Below the pieces are notes generated by a model. The model was not told where the DNA came from and did not search any database. It saw nothing but the letters and a program-made list of their open reading frames with translations. Source: an uncultured Candidatus Melainabacteria bacterium (GTDB taxonomy: Bacteria; Cyanobacteriota; Vampirovibrionia; Gastranaerophilales; Gastranaerophilaceae). Taken from it: DNA of 64,000 nucleotides. Each line of letters starts with the position of its first letter. Position 1 is the first letter of the stretch. Shown here one piece after another: positions 61,903 through 64,000 of this stretch. Both the position numbers and the translations under genes were made by a program. The DNA is taken from contig CATJOM010000048.1 in NCBI GenBank assembly GCA_949741915.1, positions 62,001 through 126,000 on the forward strand, given 5' to 3'.

Positions 61903-61928
61903 GCTGAATAACAATGCTGAATAACGAT
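61903..61928. promoter_or_regulatory. 13-bp tandem repeat in the ORF6N-fic divergent region
   Basis: GCTGAATAACAAT and GCTGAATAACGAT follow each other directly (12 of 13 identical) upstream of the fic extended -10 (TGCTATAAT, 61951-61959). They are next to a CGAT/ATCG hairpin. They are candidate binding sites for the adjacent ORF6N protein. Confidence 0.4.
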
Positions 61929-61977
61929 TTCGCAATCGTGCAGCTATTTATGCTATAATAAGTTAAAAGAGGGTTTT

Positions 61978-62586
61978 ATGGTTTTAGATAACAAGCTTGG
62001 TATAACAGAGTCTGCAGAACTTGCAAGAACAGAAGAAAAAATAAGCAAAATAAAGGCTCTTGAGCTTTTTGAAAAGGGCATTCTTGATTCTTTGAAAGCA
62101 GGAACATTTAACTCACTGTCTAAAATTCATAAGTACCTTTTTGAGGATATTTACGAATTTGCTGGTAAAATCCGAAATGTGAATATTGCCAAAGGCAATT
62201 TTAGATTCGCTCCTGTAATGTACTTAAAGCAATCTTTAGAATATATTGATAAAATGCCACAATCTACTTATGAAGAAATTATTGAAAAATATGTTGAAAT
62301 GAATATAGCGCATCCCTTTAGAGAAGGCAACGGCCGAAGTGCGCGCATATGGCTGGACTTAATTTTAAAAAAAGAACTTGGTAAAGTTGTTAACTGGTGT
62401 ATGGTTGATAAAGAAGATTATCTTTTAGCAATGGAGAGAAGTCCTGTTAAAAATATTGAAATAAGAGAATTATTAAAAGAAGCACTTACTTCTAATATAA
62501 ATGACAGAGAAGTATACATGAAAGGAATTGATGCAAGCTATAACTACGAAGGATATTTTACCTATAAAATATCTGAGCTAAAATAA
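61978..62586 (+). CDS. Fic-domain protein (putative AMPylator)
   Basis: 202 residues. Fic motif [18 protein letters not shown] (about 118-135) is complete: catalytic His, phosphate-binding Gly and Arg. The preceding [20 protein letters not shown] and [15 protein letters not shown] are the usual beta-flap region. Fic proteins transfer AMP or other phosphate groups to target hydroxyls, often as toxins. No separate inhibitory antitoxin was recognised. SD AAGAGG lies 6 bases before the ATG. The stop codon TAA is followed at once by the left end of MITE-like copy 2. Such Fic genes are often mobile. Confidence 0.92.
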   Translation: MVLDNKLGITESAELARTEEKISKIKALELFEKGILDSLKAGTFNSLSKIHKYLFEDIYEFAGKIRNVNIAKGNFRFAPVMYLKQSLEYIDKMPQSTYEEIIEKYVEMNIAHPFREGNGRSARIWLDLILKKELGKVVNWCMVDKEDYLLAMERSPVKNIEIRELLKEALTSNINDREVYMKGIDASYNYEGYFTYKISELK

Positions 62587-62766
62587 GGCAATTATATGCA
62601 ATTTTACAAAAAAATATTGAGTTTTTGTAATGGAACTCTGCATAAAAAGGGTCTTCTAAATAAGTTTCCAGATAATGTGAAACTTATCCTGCTCTTTTTT
62701 TATACATAGTAACTGAAATAAAAAGAAAATATTTAATAAACAAGTGTAAAATTGTATATAATTACC
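62587..62766. mobile_element. MITE-like element, copy 2 (180 bp)
   Basis: It has the same ends as copy 1: GGCAATTATATGCAATTTTAC on the left and the complement of GTAAAATTGTATATAATTACC on the right. The central AATAAGTTTCCAGATAATGT block and GAAACTTATCC are identical to copy 1. The A-tract/T-tract hairpin is kept with a changed loop. It begins on the base after the fic stop codon. The central hairpin with T7 could serve as the fic terminator. Confidence 0.65.
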
Positions 62767-62803
62767 TAGGATAATTAAAAAGCTTTATATACAATAAATT
62801 TCT

Positions 62804-63169
62804 TTAGCCAGCTATATTCGCCTTTATCAATTCAAACAAAGCCTCAAGCCTTTTTTTATCATTCAGATAAAAATACCCAACAAGCACCTCAAACGCAGTT
62901 GCATGGCGGTGAATTTCAGGATTGCGTCTCTTATTCACAGTAAGATTTAAATTCCTCGCCCGCCTAAAAATATCCTTCTCATCTTCATTCAAAAAATTAT
63001 CATAAATAAGCTCTGCCATCTTTGCCTGAAAAGCAGCATTAACAAAGGAAGTTGTCATCTTATGCATAACATTTTGCGATTTTGTCTTAAAAATAACAAT
63101 TTCTCTAACAAAAACTTCATAGACAGCATCACCTATATGCGCAAATCTTTTCAAATCAAAACTTTCCAT
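62804..63169 (-). CDS. mrnC: Mini-ribonuclease III
   Basis: 121 residues: an RNase III catalytic domain without a dsRNA-binding domain. Motifs: RFAHIGDAVYEVFVREIVIF, SFVNAAFQAKMAELIYD, FRRARNLNLTVNKRRNPEIH and AFEVLVGYFYL with the metal-binding Glu. It matures 23S rRNA ends in Bacillus and is common in Firmicutes and Cyanobacteria. TGGTAAAAT, an extended -10, ends 6 bases before the ATG and no proper ribosome-binding site is present, so it is probably leaderless. No cysS or trmH neighbour is present. Confidence 0.92.
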   Translation of the reverse strand: MESFDLKRFAHIGDAVYEVFVREIVIFKTKSQNVMHKMTTSFVNAAFQAKMAELIYDNFLNEDEKDIFRRARNLNLTVNKRRNPEIHRHATAFEVLVGYFYLNDKKRLEALFELIKANIAG

Positions 63170-63430
63170 CCCTGAATTTTACCACAAAATACCGCATATA
63201 TTTTACCTGCACCCAAAAAATGGCACTCCAAGCACCGTAGAATAAACACTGCCAAGTAGCTTAATCAAGCTAGTATCTACATAGCCCAAAACCTGACCGT
63301 AGGCCTTTCATAATAATCTAATCTATTTTGTAATATTTCTTAACATTTATCAAAATTTTATCAATTTTTACCCCGCCTAATACTTTATTTATATATAAGG
63401 GAAGAATAATTTTAAGATTAAGGGAGTTTT

Positions 63431-64000
63431 ATGGTAAATTCCATCACATCCATAAGTTCAGCCTATACACAGGATGCACTTAAATATATCAATGGCATTG
63501 AATTAAACAACTCAACAAGCCTCACTGAAGATGTTTCAGGTGCAATTACTTCGGTTCCATTCTGCAGTGGAATATCAGGAGCAATGTTTGCAGGCGGCAG
63601 GCTAATGAAGCGCACAGGCGAAGAATATACATCAATCTTTGGTAAAACCAAAAGCAAAATGGCAGGAATAAAAGGCCTGACTGATACACTTTCAAGCGTA
63701 AAAGATGTGATGTATAAAAATGATACCTTAAATGCCATACTGCAAGGGGGTAAAGGGCTTGAAGGCGCATCAAAAAACCTTGAGGCTACAACATTAATCA
63801 AAGATTTATTAAAGGATAAAAACGGCTCAGCTGAAACTGTTTCAAAGATTACAAATACTATAAACAAAAGCACGGATGCTGACTCGCTCATAGATGGCCT
63901 GAAAAAACTTTCAGGAAACGCAGGAGGAGCAACTAAAAAAGCCTCAAAATTTTCAAAAGCAGCCAAATGGGTAAGCGAAACAAGCCTGGCAAAAACTATT
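63431..64000 (+). CDS. Unknown protein, truncated by the window end
   Basis: 190 codons from the ATG at 63431 run open to the last base. AGGGAG lies 5 bases upstream. The start MVNSITSISSAYTQDALKYI is polar and Ser/Thr-rich. VPFCSGISGAMFAGGRLMKR is weakly hydrophobic. Then comes a Gly/Ser/Asn/Lys-rich helical region (LKDLLKDKNGSAETVSKITN). The style recalls the unknown protein at 38039-39499 (SLTTSILSSLGNN start, kinship of composition), but no clear homology can be shown. The opposite-strand frame is a shadow. Confidence 0.6.
   Translation, partial: MVNSITSISSAYTQDALKYINGIELNNSTSLTEDVSGAITSVPFCSGISGAMFAGGRLMKRTGEEYTSIFGKTKSKMAGIKGLTDTLSSVKDVMYKNDTLNAILQGGKGLEGASKNLEATTLIKDLLKDKNGSAETVSKITNTINKSTDADSLIDGLKKLSGNAGGATKKASKFSKAAKWVSETSLAKTI

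Noticed and set aside
63463-63966. 167-codon - strand frame at the window end
   Set aside because: The + strand frame has a good AGGGAG site and runs open to the end; this one is its reverse shadow.

Overview
The window is AT-rich bacterial chromosome. A secretin, a type IV pilus/type II secretion ATPase and platform, and an SLH-domain envelope protein indicate a diderm envelope. UppP, GlmS, a meso-DAP dehydrogenase, an LD-carboxypeptidase and an AmiC-type amidase indicate meso-DAP peptidoglycan. Rex with AdhE indicates redox-controlled fermentation. RNase Y with YmdB, mini-RNase III and a zinc-type L28 fit a Firmicutes- or Cyanobacteria-like RNA toolkit. No photosynthesis or respiration gene is visible. 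I infer a gut-type non-photosynthetic cyanobacterial relative (Melainabacteria/Vampirovibrionia, Gastranaerophilales-like). This is a judgement from gene content and style, not a database match.

Layout: 1-2.5 kb holds the end of a SPOR-domain gene, rpmB and a lytic transglycosylase. 2.6-6.5 kb is the redox block: rex and adhE, with a Rex-type operator on the adhE promoter and, between the two genes, a tiny hydrophobic-peptide gene overlapped by a convergent RNA. 6.5-12.9 kb has an amidase, an SLH protein, a 5'-nucleotidase-like enzyme, UppP and QueD. 12.9-16.5 kb has tsf-rpsB flanked by two long gene-poor stretches; one holds a short element with terminal inverted repeats and a second copy lies at 62.6 kb. 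16.5-21.4 kb has an orphan peptide ABC ATPase, a membrane-protein gene cut by an in-frame amber codon, and a two-gene cysteine-cluster/activase operon. 21.6-28.6 kb is a PilP-like/secretin/PilB/PilC operon, followed by obg. 30.2-33.7 kb is a tandem of three paralogous unknown membrane-anchored genes. 33.9-37.2 kb is the rny-ymdB-PHP operon.

37.5-51.4 kb mixes housekeeping genes (ruvC, mtnA, serC, glmS) with lineage-specific unknowns, including a CheD-like putative deamidase and a gene with a G9 tract near its start. 51.5-55.1 kb has ddh, gdhA and an LD-carboxypeptidase. 55.2-59 kb has a broken hicA with intact hicB, dnaX and an NrtR-like Nudix regulator. 59.3-62.8 kb has an ORF6N protein, a sensor-less histidine kinase and a REC-GGDEF(degenerate)-REC protein facing a Fic gene. 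The window ends with mini-RNase III and a truncated unknown gene.

Two themes cut across the window. Many unknown proteins share an N-terminal layout: a polar low-complexity leader, a short F-containing motif (SFTG/NFKG-like or DxFE-like), then often a basic patch and one membrane segment. Also, at least eight genes have a -10 hexamer only 6-7 bases before the start codon and no Shine-Dalgarno sequence, so they probably give leaderless mRNAs. The candidates for an undescribed system are the peptide/antisense RNA locus near 3.3-3.4 kb, the N-terminal motif family, and the CheD-fold protein. Standard codons are used: rpsB, ruvC and glmS end in TAG. I saw no tRNA, rRNA or CRISPR array.
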